Notes: generated by a model not told the origin, from the letters alone. DNA of 64,000 bases from JASLMY01 sp965226475 (GCA_965226475.1 CBDDDJ010000005.1:1116001-1180000), one strand, 5' to 3'; counted from the first letter of the stretch, positions 22,704 through 32,200 are shown. A program made the numbers and translations.

Positions 22704-23936
22704 AGGGCTTATCCCTTTGAGCCCGGTTTGACGAGATGTTGAGTTTCTGGTGGGCGTCGGCAGCATGTTCGTGTAATGTTCCGTCATGGCCAGCCGCTGG
22801 AAATATGACCGCCCCATGTCCCGCGCCGCCTTCGAGGCGCGCTTTCCCGATGAAGCCTCCTGTGCCCGGCATCTCGCCGCCAGGCGCTGGCCCGACGGCT
22901 TCGTCTGCCCCGCCTGCGGCCATGACAGGGGCTGGGAACTGAAGCGGCGCCGGGCGAGCTGGGAATGTGCGGCCTGCGGGAAGGAGACCTCGGTGACCGC
23001 AGGCACGATCATGCACCGCAGCCACTTGCCCCTGAAGACCTGGTTCATGGCCGTTCACATCGTGACCAGCCACTCGAATGGTATCTCCGCCCTGCAACTC
23101 CAGGCCCAGCTCGGGCTCGGCAGTTACAAGAGTGCCTGGCTCCTGCTGCACAAGCTGCGCCGTGCCATGGTCAATCCGGATCGCAGCCTGCTTGAGGACC
23201 TGATCGAGATCGATGAGGCCACCCTCCCGTTCCGCACCGCAAAAGACCCGGCCACAGGCGGGCAAGGTCGCAGCCCACAAGGCAAGATGCGCATTGCCGG
23301 CGCGGTCGAGCTATCGCCCGAGGGCGAGCCACGCCGCATCCGGCTGGCGCCGATCGGGGATTTCTCCGCGCGCAGCCTTCGTGCCTTCGTTGCCGGAACC
23401 TCGGCGCCGGGCGCGCGGGTGATTACCGATGGCTGGAGCGGTTATTGCGGCCTGCCCGACCACGACCACCAGCCCAAGGTCGTCGGTGCAACGCCCGCCC
23501 ATCTCGTGCTGACGTGGATCCATCGTGTGTTCTCGAACCTGAAGCGCTGGGCGCTCGGAACCTTCCATGGCCTGCGCCGCGCCCATCTGCGCCGCTACCT
23601 CGACGAGTTCGTGTTCCGCTGGAACCGCCGCCGCCACACCGCAACGGCTTTCGATACCCTGCTCGGCATCGGCACGCGCCTGCGACCCGCCGACTACCGC
23701 GACATCGTCGGACAACACGTCTGATCCCGGCAGGCCGGGCGCCAGCCATCGCCCGCCCTCCGATCCGCCTCAATCGGAGCCGAATACCGGCCCTCCAGTC
23801 TGCCTGACAGCACTCGAAACCAACTTCCTCAAGTCCAAAAGCTCCCGCACATCCCCCGGCACGGTCCGAAAACCGTGCCTGGAACGTAGAAGGCCGATCA
23901 ACATCTGGTGTGACCGGAAGCAAAGGGATAAGCCAT
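22704..23936 (+). mobile_element. IS1595-family insertion sequence with exact 8-bp target duplication
   Basis: About 1233 bp. The left end is AGGGCTTATCCCTTTG; the inverted right end is ATGGCTTATCCCTTTG, and similarity continues inward to AGATGTTGA. It is flanked by TCAATTTA at 22696-22703 and 23937-23944, the 8-bp duplication expected for this family. It begins only 12 bp beyond the IS630 right-hand TA, so two elements stand side by side. Confidence 0.9.
22786..23724 (+). CDS. IS1595-family (ISXO2-like) transposase, complete
   Basis: 312 residues. The N-terminal zinc ribbon has paired cysteines in CPACGHDRGWE and WECAACGKE. A helical region (LPLKTWFMAVHIVTS) follows, then the ISXO2-like DDE domain: Asp in DLIEIDEATLPF, Asp in VITDGWSGYCGL, an HRVFSNLKRWALGTFHG segment and a late EFVFRWNRRRH. 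The frame is intact and terminal repeats are present, so the element looks functional. Confidence 0.93.
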   Translation: MASRWKYDRPMSRAAFEARFPDEASCARHLAARRWPDGFVCPACGHDRGWELKRRRASWECAACGKETSVTAGTIMHRSHLPLKTWFMAVHIVTSHSNGISALQLQAQLGLGSYKSAWLLLHKLRRAMVNPDRSLLEDLIEIDEATLPFRTAKDPATGGQGRSPQGKMRIAGAVELSPEGEPRRIRLAPIGDFSARSLRAFVAGTSAPGARVITDGWSGYCGLPDHDHQPKVVGATPAHLVLTWIHRVFSNLKRWALGTFHGLRRAHLRRYLDEFVFRWNRRRHTATAFDTLLGIGTRLRPADYRDIVGQHV

Positions 23937-23944
23937 TCAATTTA

Positions 23945-24536
23945 TTACATTATTTCCATATATCCCGAATTATCTAAAACCAGCCGCCGACTCGTCATTT
24001 CTTGTCGAAAAGCCGCCCGTTCCCGGGCGGATTCCGCCCCGCGCGGTCGATCGAGGCGCGTGGCCGGTCGCCGTTCGGCCCGCCGCGTCCGCCGCCCGGC
24101 CGCGGCCGACTTCGCCAGCGATCAGCTCGTGGCACCGGCGCCTGGCCGCGGCGTCGCCGGGCCTGGTGACGACGGCGCGGGGCCGGGTGTCTTTTTGGCT
24201 CCGTCGGTGGGGATATGCGGTGGCGGCGGCGGCGGGCAATCGGCATGCGGTGCTCGAAGGGCTGGAGCGCGCCGCCGGGATCACAAACAAAGGGGTCGGC
24301 ATTTATTCTCGCTGGTGGAAGTGGTGCGCTTGTAATCTGAATCCGCCAAGGTCAATTCACAATTCAAGACCGCGCGGGCACCTTCGTCCCGGCGGAGGGT
24401 TATTGTTTGCGGTAGGGTTGCGGGGCCGGCCAGGCCGGCGAGCGAGCGGGAGCGGCGATACCGTGCCGAGCGAGATTGTCCAGGATGTGACCGGCAAAGC
24501 GCCCGGGCGGCGGGCGTCACGCTCGGCGACCTTTTC
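23945..24536. other. Gap of about 590 bp without a supportable gene
   Basis: Between the IS1595 target repeat and the acyl-CoA ligase. The first ~50 bp are AT-rich (the IS target patch). The rest is very GC-rich with open frames on both strands, but none shows a recognisable motif or a start with a ribosome site. It may be decayed coding DNA. Confidence 0.4.
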
Positions 24537-26057
24537 GTGCTCCAGGTCGCCCGGACGCCGGAACGGATCGCGGTGGTCGACGCCGAAGGCGGCCTCACTT
24601 ACGAAGCCTTCAACTGGCGGGTCAATCGGCTGGCGCACGGCCTCGCCCGGCTCGGTATCCGGCGGGGCGACAGGCTCGGGATCCTTTCGGAGAACCGGGC
24701 GGAATACGTCGAGGCGCTGTTCGCCGCCGCCAAGCTCGGCGTCATCCTGGCGACATTTAACTGGCGGCTGGGCGAGGCGGAACTCGAGGCCTCGATCGCC
24801 GTCTCGACGCCGCGCCTGATACTGGTCTTGCAGCGCCATGGCGAGACGCTCGCCCGCCTCGAGCACGGCGCCGAGACGGTGATCGCTTTCGGCGACGATT
24901 ACGAAGCCCGTCTCGCCGCCGCGCCCGAGGACGAGCCGGAAGCCGAGGTCGGAATCGAGGACGGCATCCTCATCATCTATACGAGCGGCACCACCGGGGC
25001 GCCCAAGGGCGCCGTCATCAGCCACCGGGCCGAGATCGCGCGCCTCAACGTCGCGCGGATCTCCTATGGCCTGACCGGCGAACTCACGGCACTCGCCTGG
25101 ACGCCGATGTTCCATGTCGCCTCCGCCGGTCCGGTGATCGGCGCGCTCTGTACCGGCGGCAAGGCGGTGCTGATCGACGGCGCGGACATCAACCAAATCC
25201 ACCGGGCCATTCGCGAGGAGCCGATCTGGTGGCTGGTGCTGATCCCCGGCATGTTGGACCAATTGGTCGAGGCTCTGGAAGCCGAGCCGATCATCCCCCG
25301 GGGCGTGACCTTGGCCGGCGCCCAGGCCGACCTGCTGCCGCGCCACCTGATCGGCCGGGCGAGCGGCCTGCTCCGCGCGCCCTTCTGGAACACATTCGGG
25401 TCCACGGAGTACGGCCTGCCGCTCGCCTCCGCCAACTGGTTCCCGCCGGGCGAGGTGCCGGAGCGGCTGACGAAGACCCAGGACATCATGAACCGGATTC
25501 GCCTGGTCGACGCCGAGGATCGCGAGGTAGCGCCCGGCGCCCCCGGCGAGGTCGCGGTCCGGAGCGCCTCCCTCTTCAGCGGCTATTGGAACGCGCCCGA
25601 GGTCAACGCGGCGGAGTTTCGCGGCGGTTGGTTCCACACCGGCGACATACTGCGCCGCAACGCCGACGGCGGCCTGGATTTCGTCGACCGGGCCAAATAC
25701 ATGATCAAGTCCGGCGGCGAGAACATCTATCCGGCCGAGATCGAGGCGCTGCTGCTGGCCGACCCCCGGGTCGACGAGGCGGTGATCATCCGCCGCGCCG
25801 ACCGGCGCTGGGGCGAGGTGCCGACCGCCTTCGTCGCCAGCGACGATGCAAGCCTGACGGCCGACGCCTTGGACCAGATCTGCCGCGCCAACCTCGCCGG
25901 CTACAAGCGGCCGAAAGAGTTCCGCTTCGTCGCCCTCGACGCCTTCCCCCGCTCCACCGCCGGCAAGATCCAGCGCCACCGGGTCGAGGCCTGGCTGGCA
26001 CCCGAGGACCGCCCCTCCGGCAGCGACATCACCGGCGACCGCCACGAGCGGGAGTGA
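24537..26057 (+). CDS. Class I adenylate-forming enzyme / acyl-CoA synthetase
   Basis: 506 residues from a GTG at 24537. The AMP-binding P-loop motif is IIYTSGTTGAPKGA, the A4/A5 region is FNTFGSTEYG-like (FWNTFGSTEYG), the hinge is GWFHTGDILRRNADGGLDFVDR and the C-terminal catalytic Lys lies in STAGKIQRH. It activates a carboxylic acid to acyl-AMP and then acyl-CoA; the substrate is unknown. The frame extends upstream through VTLGDLF, which looks like family N-terminus, so the true start may be earlier or damaged; no good ATG is present. It is followed 36 nt later by an SMP-30 gene on the same strand. Confidence 0.88.
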   Translation: MLQVARTPERIAVVDAEGGLTYEAFNWRVNRLAHGLARLGIRRGDRLGILSENRAEYVEALFAAAKLGVILATFNWRLGEAELEASIAVSTPRLILVLQRHGETLARLEHGAETVIAFGDDYEARLAAAPEDEPEAEVGIEDGILIIYTSGTTGAPKGAVISHRAEIARLNVARISYGLTGELTALAWTPMFHVASAGPVIGALCTGGKAVLIDGADINQIHRAIREEPIWWLVLIPGMLDQLVEALEAEPIIPRGVTLAGAQADLLPRHLIGRASGLLRAPFWNTFGSTEYGLPLASANWFPPGEVPERLTKTQDIMNRIRLVDAEDREVAPGAPGEVAVRSASLFSGYWNAPEVNAAEFRGGWFHTGDILRRNADGGLDFVDRAKYMIKSGGENIYPAEIEALLLADPRVDEAVIIRRADRRWGEVPTAFVASDDASLTADALDQICRANLAGYKRPKEFRFVALDAFPRSTAGKIQRHRVEAWLAPEDRPSGSDITGDRHERE

Positions 26058-26093
26058 GGTAGTATCGGCCCGACGACGAGCGGGAGAAATGCG

Positions 26094-27014
26094 ATGCGTG
26101 AAATTTGCCGGGGGCTGGAATTTCCCGAGGGGCCGATAGCGATGGCCGATGGCTCGGTCCTGCTGGTCGAGATCAGGGCGGGAACCTTGACGCGGATCAC
26201 CGCCGAGGGAAGCCACGAGGTGGTGGCGCGGTGCGGCGGCGGGCCGAACGGCGCCGCGATGGGCCCCGACGGGCGGATCTACATCTGCAACAACGGCGGC
26301 TTCGTCTGGATCGAGGATGGACCGTTCCTGCGCAACGGCGACGTGCCGCCCGACGACTATACGAGTGGCAGCATCCAGGCGGTCGACCTCGCCACCGGCG
26401 CGGTCGAGACGGTCTATACGGCGTGCGACGGCCGGCCGCTCAATGGTCCGAACGACATCGTCTTCGACGCAACGGGCGGCTTCTATTTCACCGATCTCGG
26501 GCGGCGGCGCGACCGGCTGATGGACCGGGGCGCCGTCTATTACGCCCGGCCCGACGGAAGTTCGATCCACGAGGTCGTCTATCCGATCGACACCCCGAAC
26601 GGCATCGGCCTCTCGGCCGACGAGAAGGCGCTCTATGTGGCGGAGACGGGCGGCGCCCGGCTTTGGGCCTGGGATGTCGAGGCACCCGGCAGGCTCGGGC
26701 CGGCGCCGCACCCCCTCTTCCCCGGCCGCCTGCACTTCAGCTTCCAGGGCTACGAGAAGCTCGACTCCCTGGCGCTCGATAGCGAAGGCAACGTCGTCGT
26801 CGCCACGCTCGGCACCGGCTGCGTCAGCGCGATTTCACGCGACGGCATCCTGCGCGCGAGCGTGCCGGTACCCGAGTTCGACATCATGGTGACCAACGTC
26901 TGCTTCAGCGGCCCGGACCTGCGCACCGCCTACATCACCTCCGGCGGCCTCGGCATCCTCTACGAAATGCAATGGCACTGTCCGGGCCTGCCGCTCAACT
27001 TCCTGAACAAATGA
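26094..27014 (+). CDS. SMP-30 / gluconolactonase-family beta-propeller hydrolase
   Basis: 306 residues; ATG 26094 with GGGAG upstream. Metal-site signatures are EFPEGP-like LEFPEGPIA near the N-terminus, GPNGAAMGPDG, LNGPNDIVFDATGGFYFTD and TPNGIGLSADEKALYVAET. These match calcium/zinc-dependent lactonases of the SMP-30/regucalcin group. It probably hydrolyses a sugar lactone or similar small lactone. It is co-directional with the acyl-CoA ligase and converges on a broken dehydrogenase gene 12 nt away. Confidence 0.9.
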   Translation: MREICRGLEFPEGPIAMADGSVLLVEIRAGTLTRITAEGSHEVVARCGGGPNGAAMGPDGRIYICNNGGFVWIEDGPFLRNGDVPPDDYTSGSIQAVDLATGAVETVYTACDGRPLNGPNDIVFDATGGFYFTDLGRRRDRLMDRGAVYYARPDGSSIHEVVYPIDTPNGIGLSADEKALYVAETGGARLWAWDVEAPGRLGPAPHPLFPGRLHFSFQGYEKLDSLALDSEGNVVVATLGTGCVSAISRDGILRASVPVPEFDIMVTNVCFSGPDLRTAYITSGGLGILYEMQWHCPGLPLNFLNK

Positions 27015-27026
27015 GGGCAGCGCCCG

Positions 27027-27905
27027 CTATTTCTCCAAGGCGCGGCGCACGGTGAGGTAGATCCTCGTCCAGTCGTCGCGGCCGTGGCCCTGGGCTTGCG
27101 CGGTGGCGTAGGTCTGGCGGGCGAGCGCGCCGACGGCGGCCGGCACGCCGAGGCGGCCGGCGAACTCCAGCGCCAGGCCCATGTCCTTGTCCGCGAGGTC
27201 GACCATGAAGCCCGGCTAGAGATTGCCGGCGAGAACCTGGCTCGGATAGGTGGTCGAGAAGTGTCCGCGCCCCGCCGTGGTGCCGTTCATCACCTCGCGC
27301 GCGACCTCGACGTCGAGGCCGCTCGCCTCCGCCATCACCAGCGCTTCGGCCGAGAGCACGTTGAGCGCGATGGACATGTAGTTGTTGACGATTTTCATCC
27401 GCGCGCCCATGCCGACCGCGCCGCAGTGGACGACCTCCGAGCCCATGCATTCCAGCACCGGCCGCGCGCGCGCGACGTCCTCGGCCGTGCCGCCGGCCAT
27501 GATCAGCAATTCGCCCGAGACGGCATGGACCGAAGTGCGGCCGACCGGCGCGTCGACCATGGCGATGCCCTTCTCGCCCAAGCCGGCCGCGATCTCGTCG
27601 GTGTCCATCGGCAGGATGGTGCTCATGTCGATATAGAGCGCGCCCGCCTCGATGCCCGTGGCGATGCCGTCCTCGCCGAAGACGGCCTGCTTCACATGGG
27701 CGCCCGCCGGCAGCATGGTAATCACCGCGTCGGCGCCCTTGGCCGCGTCGGCCGGCGAAGCGGCGGCATGCGCGCCGTCGGCTTGAATCGCACCCAGCGC
27801 CTGGCCGCTCAGGTCGTAGGCGCGGACCGCGTGGCCGCCCTTCATCACGTTCCGCGCCATCGGCGCCCCCATCACGCCGACGCCGACGAATCCAACCGTG
27901 GTCAT
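27027..27905 (-). pseudogene. 3-hydroxyisobutyrate dehydrogenase-family gene with one nonsense codon
   Basis: Starting at ATG 27905 the protein begins MTTVGFVGVGVMGAPMARN, with the substrate loop DAPVGRTSVHAVSGELLIM and catalytic GARMKIVNNYM. A TAG at 27216-27218 stops it after VLAGNL. The same frame continues as PGFMVDLADKDMGLALEFAG through a normal C-terminus to a stop at 27027, about 292 codons overall. The only visible damage is one stop, so it arose recently or is a sequencing difference. The truncated product would lose most of the C-terminal helical domain that closes the active site. Confidence 0.85.
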
Positions 27906-28661
27906 GATCGCAACCTCCCTCTCCGGCGCGGATGGACGCGCGGGCGCACTGTAGCCGTCGCCGGCGCGCGCCGGTAGCCGCGCCGTCTCGGAGGCCGAAC
28001 ATCGTCCGGGGACACGTCCCACGATGGGATGAACCGCCCGATGCGTCGTTCACGATTTCACCGAGAGACGCCGTTGCTGGGACCGTGGATAGCACCGAGT
28101 TCTACTCGGCCAATTTGCCCGCGCGATGGATTGCCTCTACCTTGTGTTCTGGAACTGGCTTGGATGCGGCTTCGGCCGTATCACTCGAAAATTGGCATGA
28201 GCGCCTGCACTCGCCGCCAGGCGAGTGACGATGAGCGGTCGATGATGCGACCGCGATGGACGGTGGCGCCGATACCTGTCGCCTTGTGCGGCATTCCGTC
28301 CGTGATCGCGCCCATCAGTGCGCTGTCCACCGTCGCCTTGCCATTCATCTCAACGTGAGCGATCGACGCCACGGTGGCGCGGTGGTTCATCGCGTCAGCC
28401 GGCAGGCCCGGCTTGGCGGCGGATAATCGCAGTGAGGAGTCATCAAGTGACGGATGAGCGGAAGGCATCCCGACGAACGCCGATGGACGTGGTCGGAGGC
28501 GAGAGTACCTCTTTCCACCGTCCGTCACGTCATCTCCGCCGTGTCGCTTCGGTAACATCTAGTTCGAGACCGTGACAAAAGACTCCTCAACCAGCCGACT
28601 CGTCCGAAAACTGTGAACGTCGGTACGGCTGTCGACGCGAGAGATCGCCGCCATTCAAGGC
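27906..28661. other. Gap of about 750 bp, no recognised gene
   Basis: Between the dehydrogenase pseudogene and the Crp/Fnr regulator. Base composition is somewhat lower in GC than the neighbours. A 125-codon open frame on the minus strand (28181-28558) and shorter plus-strand frames exist, but none shows a known motif or convincing start. It may hold a decayed gene and the promoter of the regulator. Confidence 0.4.
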
Positions 28662-29288
28662 GTGCAGGGGCGTCCACAGTCGTTCGCCGCCGGCAGCGAC
28701 CTGATCACCGCGGGCCGTAGAAGCCGCAGCATTCGCGTCATCGAGGACGGCTGGGCCTATCGCTATACGCTTCTGCCCGACGGCCGCCGGCAGGTTATCA
28801 ACTTCGTGCTCCCGGGCGACATCACTGGTTTCAACGAGAGCTTTTTCGGCGAACGGGACTATTCCGTGACGACGCTTACACCCGCCCGCATTGTACCGAT
28901 CGCGCCACATCGCATGATGCGGCTGTACTCGGAGTACCCGAGACTCGCCGCCGCCCTCGCTTGGTCCGTCGCGCGCTACGAGTCCATGCTCGTGGAACAA
29001 ATCGTGCGGCTCGGGCGCCGAAACGCTTTCGAGCGCATCGCTCACTTTCTGTTGGAATTGCACAAGAGGCTCCAGGCGGTCGGATTGGCGGGCGAGGACA
29101 GCTACCGGACGCCACTCACCCAGGAGATACTGGCCGACACCCTTGGATTGAGCGTCGTCCATGTGAACAGGACGCTGGGGCGCCTGAAACGACAGGGTCT
29201 GGTCTCGATGTCCGATGGGCGTGTCGTGCTGCGTGACATCACCGCCCTGGCCACCATTGCCGACTTCGATGCCGGCTACCTCCTTTGA
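28662..29288 (+). CDS. Crp/Fnr-family transcriptional regulator
   Basis: 208 residues. The cyclic-nucleotide-binding-like beta-roll (RRSRSIRVIEDGWAYRYTLLPDGRRQVI, FVLPGDITGFNESF) leads to a dimer helix and a C-terminal HTH (TPLTQEILADTLGLSVVHVNRTLGRLKRQGLV). N-terminal cysteines of Fnr are absent, so it is not an oxygen-sensing [4Fe-4S] protein. The GTG start at 28662 is the best available. The frame is open 45 nt further (LSTREIAAIQG), which looks like family N-terminus, so an unusual start codon upstream is possible. No partner gene is adjacent. Confidence 0.85.
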   Translation: MQGRPQSFAAGSDLITAGRRSRSIRVIEDGWAYRYTLLPDGRRQVINFVLPGDITGFNESFFGERDYSVTTLTPARIVPIAPHRMMRLYSEYPRLAAALAWSVARYESMLVEQIVRLGRRNAFERIAHFLLELHKRLQAVGLAGEDSYRTPLTQEILADTLGLSVVHVNRTLGRLKRQGLVSMSDGRVVLRDITALATIADFDAGYLL

Positions 29289-29592
29289 CGATGTCCGCCG
29301 GCGACCGCCGATGGGCCCCGATCGCCAGGCGCCGCGGACTTAACCTATGTAAATGACCGGCCACATGCCGTCGGCGATGATGTGACCCTCGATTTCCCGC
29401 ACTCGATCGCGCGCGGTGTCCAGGTCGGCATCGCGACCCCCGGTCCATCCCGACGGGGACGGCGTTTCAACTTGCGGGAATGACGGTTCACGAGACGCTG
29501 CCGGCTCGATGCTCGCCGAAGCGATGCTGTTTCGACCCGCCGGAGTGGGCGTGGGCTTGGTGATTGACCGGCAGAGGAAGGCGTATCGAGTG

Positions 29593-29913
29593 ATGTCGTT
29601 CAAGCAAGCCGATTCGTCGACGCGCGTCGTTCAGCTTCTTCCGCATCGAATTAGGACGGCGCGCATGCGTTCGGAGCTGACGCGATCACAGCTCGCTCGG
29701 CGCATGCAAGTGCGAACGCGGGTTGTCGCCGCCTGGGAGCGGGGCGACCGTCAACCGACAACCGAAAATGTTGTCGATTTGGCTCGTGTTCTCTCGCCGG
29801 CGTTCGGGGCCGCGCGCGTTTGGCTCCGTTCAGCCGGCCACCAGCCGACGCAATACGATCGAAACACAATGGAGAGTACAGATGACGAGCGAGGCCGCGT
29901 ATCAAGACATTAA
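29593..29913 (+). CDS. XRE-family helix-turn-helix protein
   Basis: 106 residues from ATG 29593. The HTH_3 fold is visible as IRTARMRSELTRSQLARRMQ / VRTRVVAAWERGDRQPTTENVVDLARVL. A short tail has no recognisable effector domain. It overlaps the start of the methyltransferase gene by about 30 nt, so the two are probably co-transcribed and it may regulate that unit. An upstream in-frame extension exists but reads as non-coding. Confidence 0.75.
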   Translation: MSFKQADSSTRVVQLLPHRIRTARMRSELTRSQLARRMQVRTRVVAAWERGDRQPTTENVVDLARVLSPAFGAARVWLRSAGHQPTQYDRNTMESTDDERGRVSRH

Positions 29914-30381
29914 CGAAGCCAAAGCGAGTATGGATCATATCTACAACCAGCCGGATCCGAGAGGCTATTTTCGCGAACTGAGAAAGCTCGACTACGGCAT
30001 CCCCGGTGCCGCCAAGCCGATCTTTCAAAATCTCATCTCGCATCTCAGACGACACCGAGACGACACGGTTCATGTCCTCGATCTCGGGTGTTCCTACGGT
30101 GTCAACGCGGCGCTGCTCAAGCACGACATGTCGATGGAAGATCTTTACGATCATTGGGGCCAACCGGGACTGTCGGATGCCACGCCGGAGGAACTCGTCG
30201 CATACGATCGGCGCTTTTTCGACAGCCTCGACGATACCGACGACATCGAAGTCGTCGGTTTGGATCAAGCCAAGAATGCCATCGGCTTTGCCGAGGACAC
30301 CGGGCTGTTGGACGCGGGGTTCGCTATCGATCTCGAAGCCGAACCATTGCCGTCGATGGCGGTGGCGGATCTGGCGCCGAC

Positions 30382-30396
30382 CGACTTGATGGTGTC
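30382..30396. repeat. 15-bp direct repeat (left), target duplication of IS3-type element
   Basis: CGACTTGATGGTGTC, identical to 31817-31831. In the uninterrupted methyltransferase gene it would occur once, encoding part of TDLMVS. Fifteen bases is much longer than the 3-5 bp usual for IS3 elements. Confidence 0.9.
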
Positions 30397-30431
30397 TGTA
30401 TCGCACCCGGTTCCTTGGACACAAGTTTGTC

Positions 30432-31343
30432 TCATGCGGCGGGCCTGAGTGACATCGCGGTGTGCCACGCCTGACGAGCTTGAGCGGGGCTCAGGTAGCC
30501 GTTCTTCTCCACGATCCACTGGGCATTGTACTGTTCGACGAACCCGCGGACGGCGTTCCGCAGCTCCGCGATGTTGCGGTAGATGCGGCCATGGATGATC
30601 TGTTCCTTGAGCGTGCGATTGAACCTCTCGGCGACGCCGTTGGTCTGGGGCTGTTCGACGAAGGCGTAGGACGGCTGGATGCCCCAGAACTTGATCTGGT
30701 TGGTGAAGTGGTCCGACAGATACTGGGAGCCGTGATCCATCCGCAAGGCCAGCCCCCGCGCCGCACCGGCGGAGGTCGAGGCATACAGCCTCGCAAGCCC
30801 CATGGAGATCGGCTGAAGGGCGGCGAAGCGGTCGCCTCGCTTGCACACATGCCAGCCGACGCACTCGGCGTTCCAATGCTCGATGGCGGTGAATATCCAG
30901 CCCCAGCCGTCGTCCACCGTGAACACCCGAACGCCGTCCGTGCCCCACATGAGGTTGGGGGCATGGGTGATGATCTCACCGACATGGGGATTTCCGCCAC
31001 GGCGGCGGCAGCGATGGGGCGAGAGCAGGTTGTTCTCGCGCATCACCCGGAGCACCCGCTTGCGGGAAACACGGATGCCACGACAGACCCGAAGCCGAGC
31101 CCAGACCTTGCGGTGTCCCTCGCCCTCCCAGGGGGATGCCTCCAGGTCGGCCTCGATGGCCACCAGCAGAGCCTCGTCCGAGATCGAGGGCTTCGGTCCC
31201 CGGCGCTTTGCTGGTGGGCGCTCAGCGGTGGCCTGCTGCCGGGATTTCATGGCGTAGAACGAGGAACGGGCAAAACCCCAGGCCGCACAGACCCGCTGGA
31301 GGCCGTAGGCCAAACCCGTGCCGGGAGAGGTGGCGGCACTCAT
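30432..31343 (-). CDS. IS3-type transposase orfB (integrase core)
   Basis: 303 residues. An HTH_21-like region (EGHRKVWARLRVCRGIRVSRKRVLRVMREN) precedes the rve core: Asp in MWGTDGVRVF, Asp in LRMDHGSQYLS, Glu in TNGVAERFNRTLKEQ. It starts at ATG 31343, overlapping the orfA stop by 4 nt (ATGA), which points to coupled translation rather than the classical frameshift fusion. Confidence 0.92.
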   Translation of the reverse strand: MSAATSPGTGLAYGLQRVCAAWGFARSSFYAMKSRQQATAERPPAKRRGPKPSISDEALLVAIEADLEASPWEGEGHRKVWARLRVCRGIRVSRKRVLRVMRENNLLSPHRCRRRGGNPHVGEIITHAPNLMWGTDGVRVFTVDDGWGWIFTAIEHWNAECVGWHVCKRGDRFAALQPISMGLARLYASTSAGAARGLALRMDHGSQYLSDHFTNQIKFWGIQPSYAFVEQPQTNGVAERFNRTLKEQIIHGRIYRNIAELRNAVRGFVEQYNAQWIVEKNGYLSPAQARQAWHTAMSLRPAA

Positions 31344-31750
31344 CGCCGCGACCTCCGCCGCCCCAAAGGGCCGGACGTCTCCGTCTTGGCCTCCAGCAGT
31401 TCCACCTGCATGATCAACTCCCCGATCCGCTTCATGGCGATGTCCAGTTCCGCCTTTACCGGATCGCCCTTGCGTTCCTTGAGCGAGGCATCGATCCCGG
31501 CGATCGCCTTCTCACGCCACTGCTCGAGCCGGAAAATCTCCACGCCCAACTGCCGCGACAAAAGTTCCACCGGCTCGCCACGCAAAAGCCGCAGGGCAAC
31601 CTCACGCTTGCGCGTCACCGTCCACCGCTGGCCAAGTCCCAGCGGGCCTGCCGGCGAAACCTGGCCGGGGGAAAACGTGGACGAGCCAAGCTCGCCCTCG
31701 TTTACCACAGGCCCATCAACAGCAACTTTGTTTTCAAAATTGTCGGTCAT
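31340..31750 (-). CDS. IS3-type transposase orfA (DNA-binding)
   Basis: 136 residues from ATG 31750, with AAGGAGG 7 nt upstream; that ribosome site lies inside the terminal inverted repeat. The HTH is visible in TVTRKREVALRLLRGEPVELLSRQLGVEIFRLEQWREKA. A leucine-rich C-terminal helix (IGELIMQVELLEAK) probably mediates multimerisation. An upstream GTG at 31771 is in frame but lacks a site. Confidence 0.88.
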   Translation of the reverse strand: MTDNFENKVAVDGPVVNEGELGSSTFSPGQVSPAGPLGLGQRWTVTRKREVALRLLRGEPVELLSRQLGVEIFRLEQWREKAIAGIDASLKERKGDPVKAELDIAMKRIGELIMQVELLEAKTETSGPLGRRRSRR

Positions 31751-31816
31751 GTTCCGGTCCTCCTTGGACACTTCGATTAAACCAATTCTGTGTCCAAGGA
31801 AATCGGGTCCGACTCA

Positions 31817-31831
31817 CGACTTGATGGTGTC
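31817..31831. repeat. 15-bp direct repeat (right), target duplication of IS3-type element
   Basis: CGACTTGATGGTGTC, exact copy of 30382-30396. The methyltransferase frame resumes immediately after it. Confidence 0.9.
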
Positions 31832-32200
31832 GACCGGATGCGTCGGCTACGTGACCGAGAAGAGCTTCGAACGCTTGATGCCGGCGGTGACGAAGGGTGA
31901 GGCGCCGTGGCTCGCGAACTTCGTGCTTCGGTTGTTTCCGTTCGATGCCATCAAGGAAACCTTGGAAGAACAAGGCTACGTGACGGAGAAGCTGGAGGGC
32001 ATGACCTTCGTGCAACGGCGTTTTGCATCTACTGACGAGCAGGCGCGGGTGCTCGAACAGCTTCAGGAACTCGGCATCGATCCCACTGGAAAAGAAAGCG
32101 AGGGGCATCTCCTGGCGGAGTTCTATCTCTCCCGCCCGTACGCGGACGCCATACGGCAGCCCATGGACCAGCTCGCGTTGGTCTGACGGCAAAGCGCCGA

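Larger units (their letters stand above)
30397..31816 (-). mobile_element. IS3-type insertion sequence (orfA-orfB) inside the methyltransferase gene
   Basis: 1420 bp. Left end TGTATCGCACCCGG; inverted right end TGAGTCGGACCCGA; both continue into CCTTGGACACA. The termini are 5'-TG...CA-3'. Two overlapping genes on the minus strand encode the transposase. It is bounded by 15-bp direct repeats. It appears complete and recently inserted, since the host gene is otherwise undamaged. Confidence 0.9.
29882..32186 (+). pseudogene. SAM-dependent methyltransferase gene interrupted by an IS3-type element
   Basis: ATG 29882 with GGAGAG upstream. The 5' part encodes MTSEAAYQDINEAKASMDHI and SAM motif I VLDLGCSYGVNAALL (residues ~65-79), running to LAPTDLMVS. 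The element at 30397-31816 splits it after about codon 172. The 3' part resumes at TGCVGYVTEKSFERLMP and ends at 32186. Removing the element and one 15-bp repeat gives exactly 290 in-frame codons (289 residues), so the gene was intact before insertion. The methyl acceptor is unknown. It is flanked by an XRE regulator and, 14 nt away and convergent, an asparagine synthase. Confidence 0.88.

Noticed and set aside
24357..26735. A 792-codon minus-strand frame opposite the acyl-CoA ligase and SMP-30 genes
   Set aside because: Antisense shadow: the ligase and lactonase on the plus strand carry clear motifs, while this frame reads as His/Arg/Gly-rich noise.
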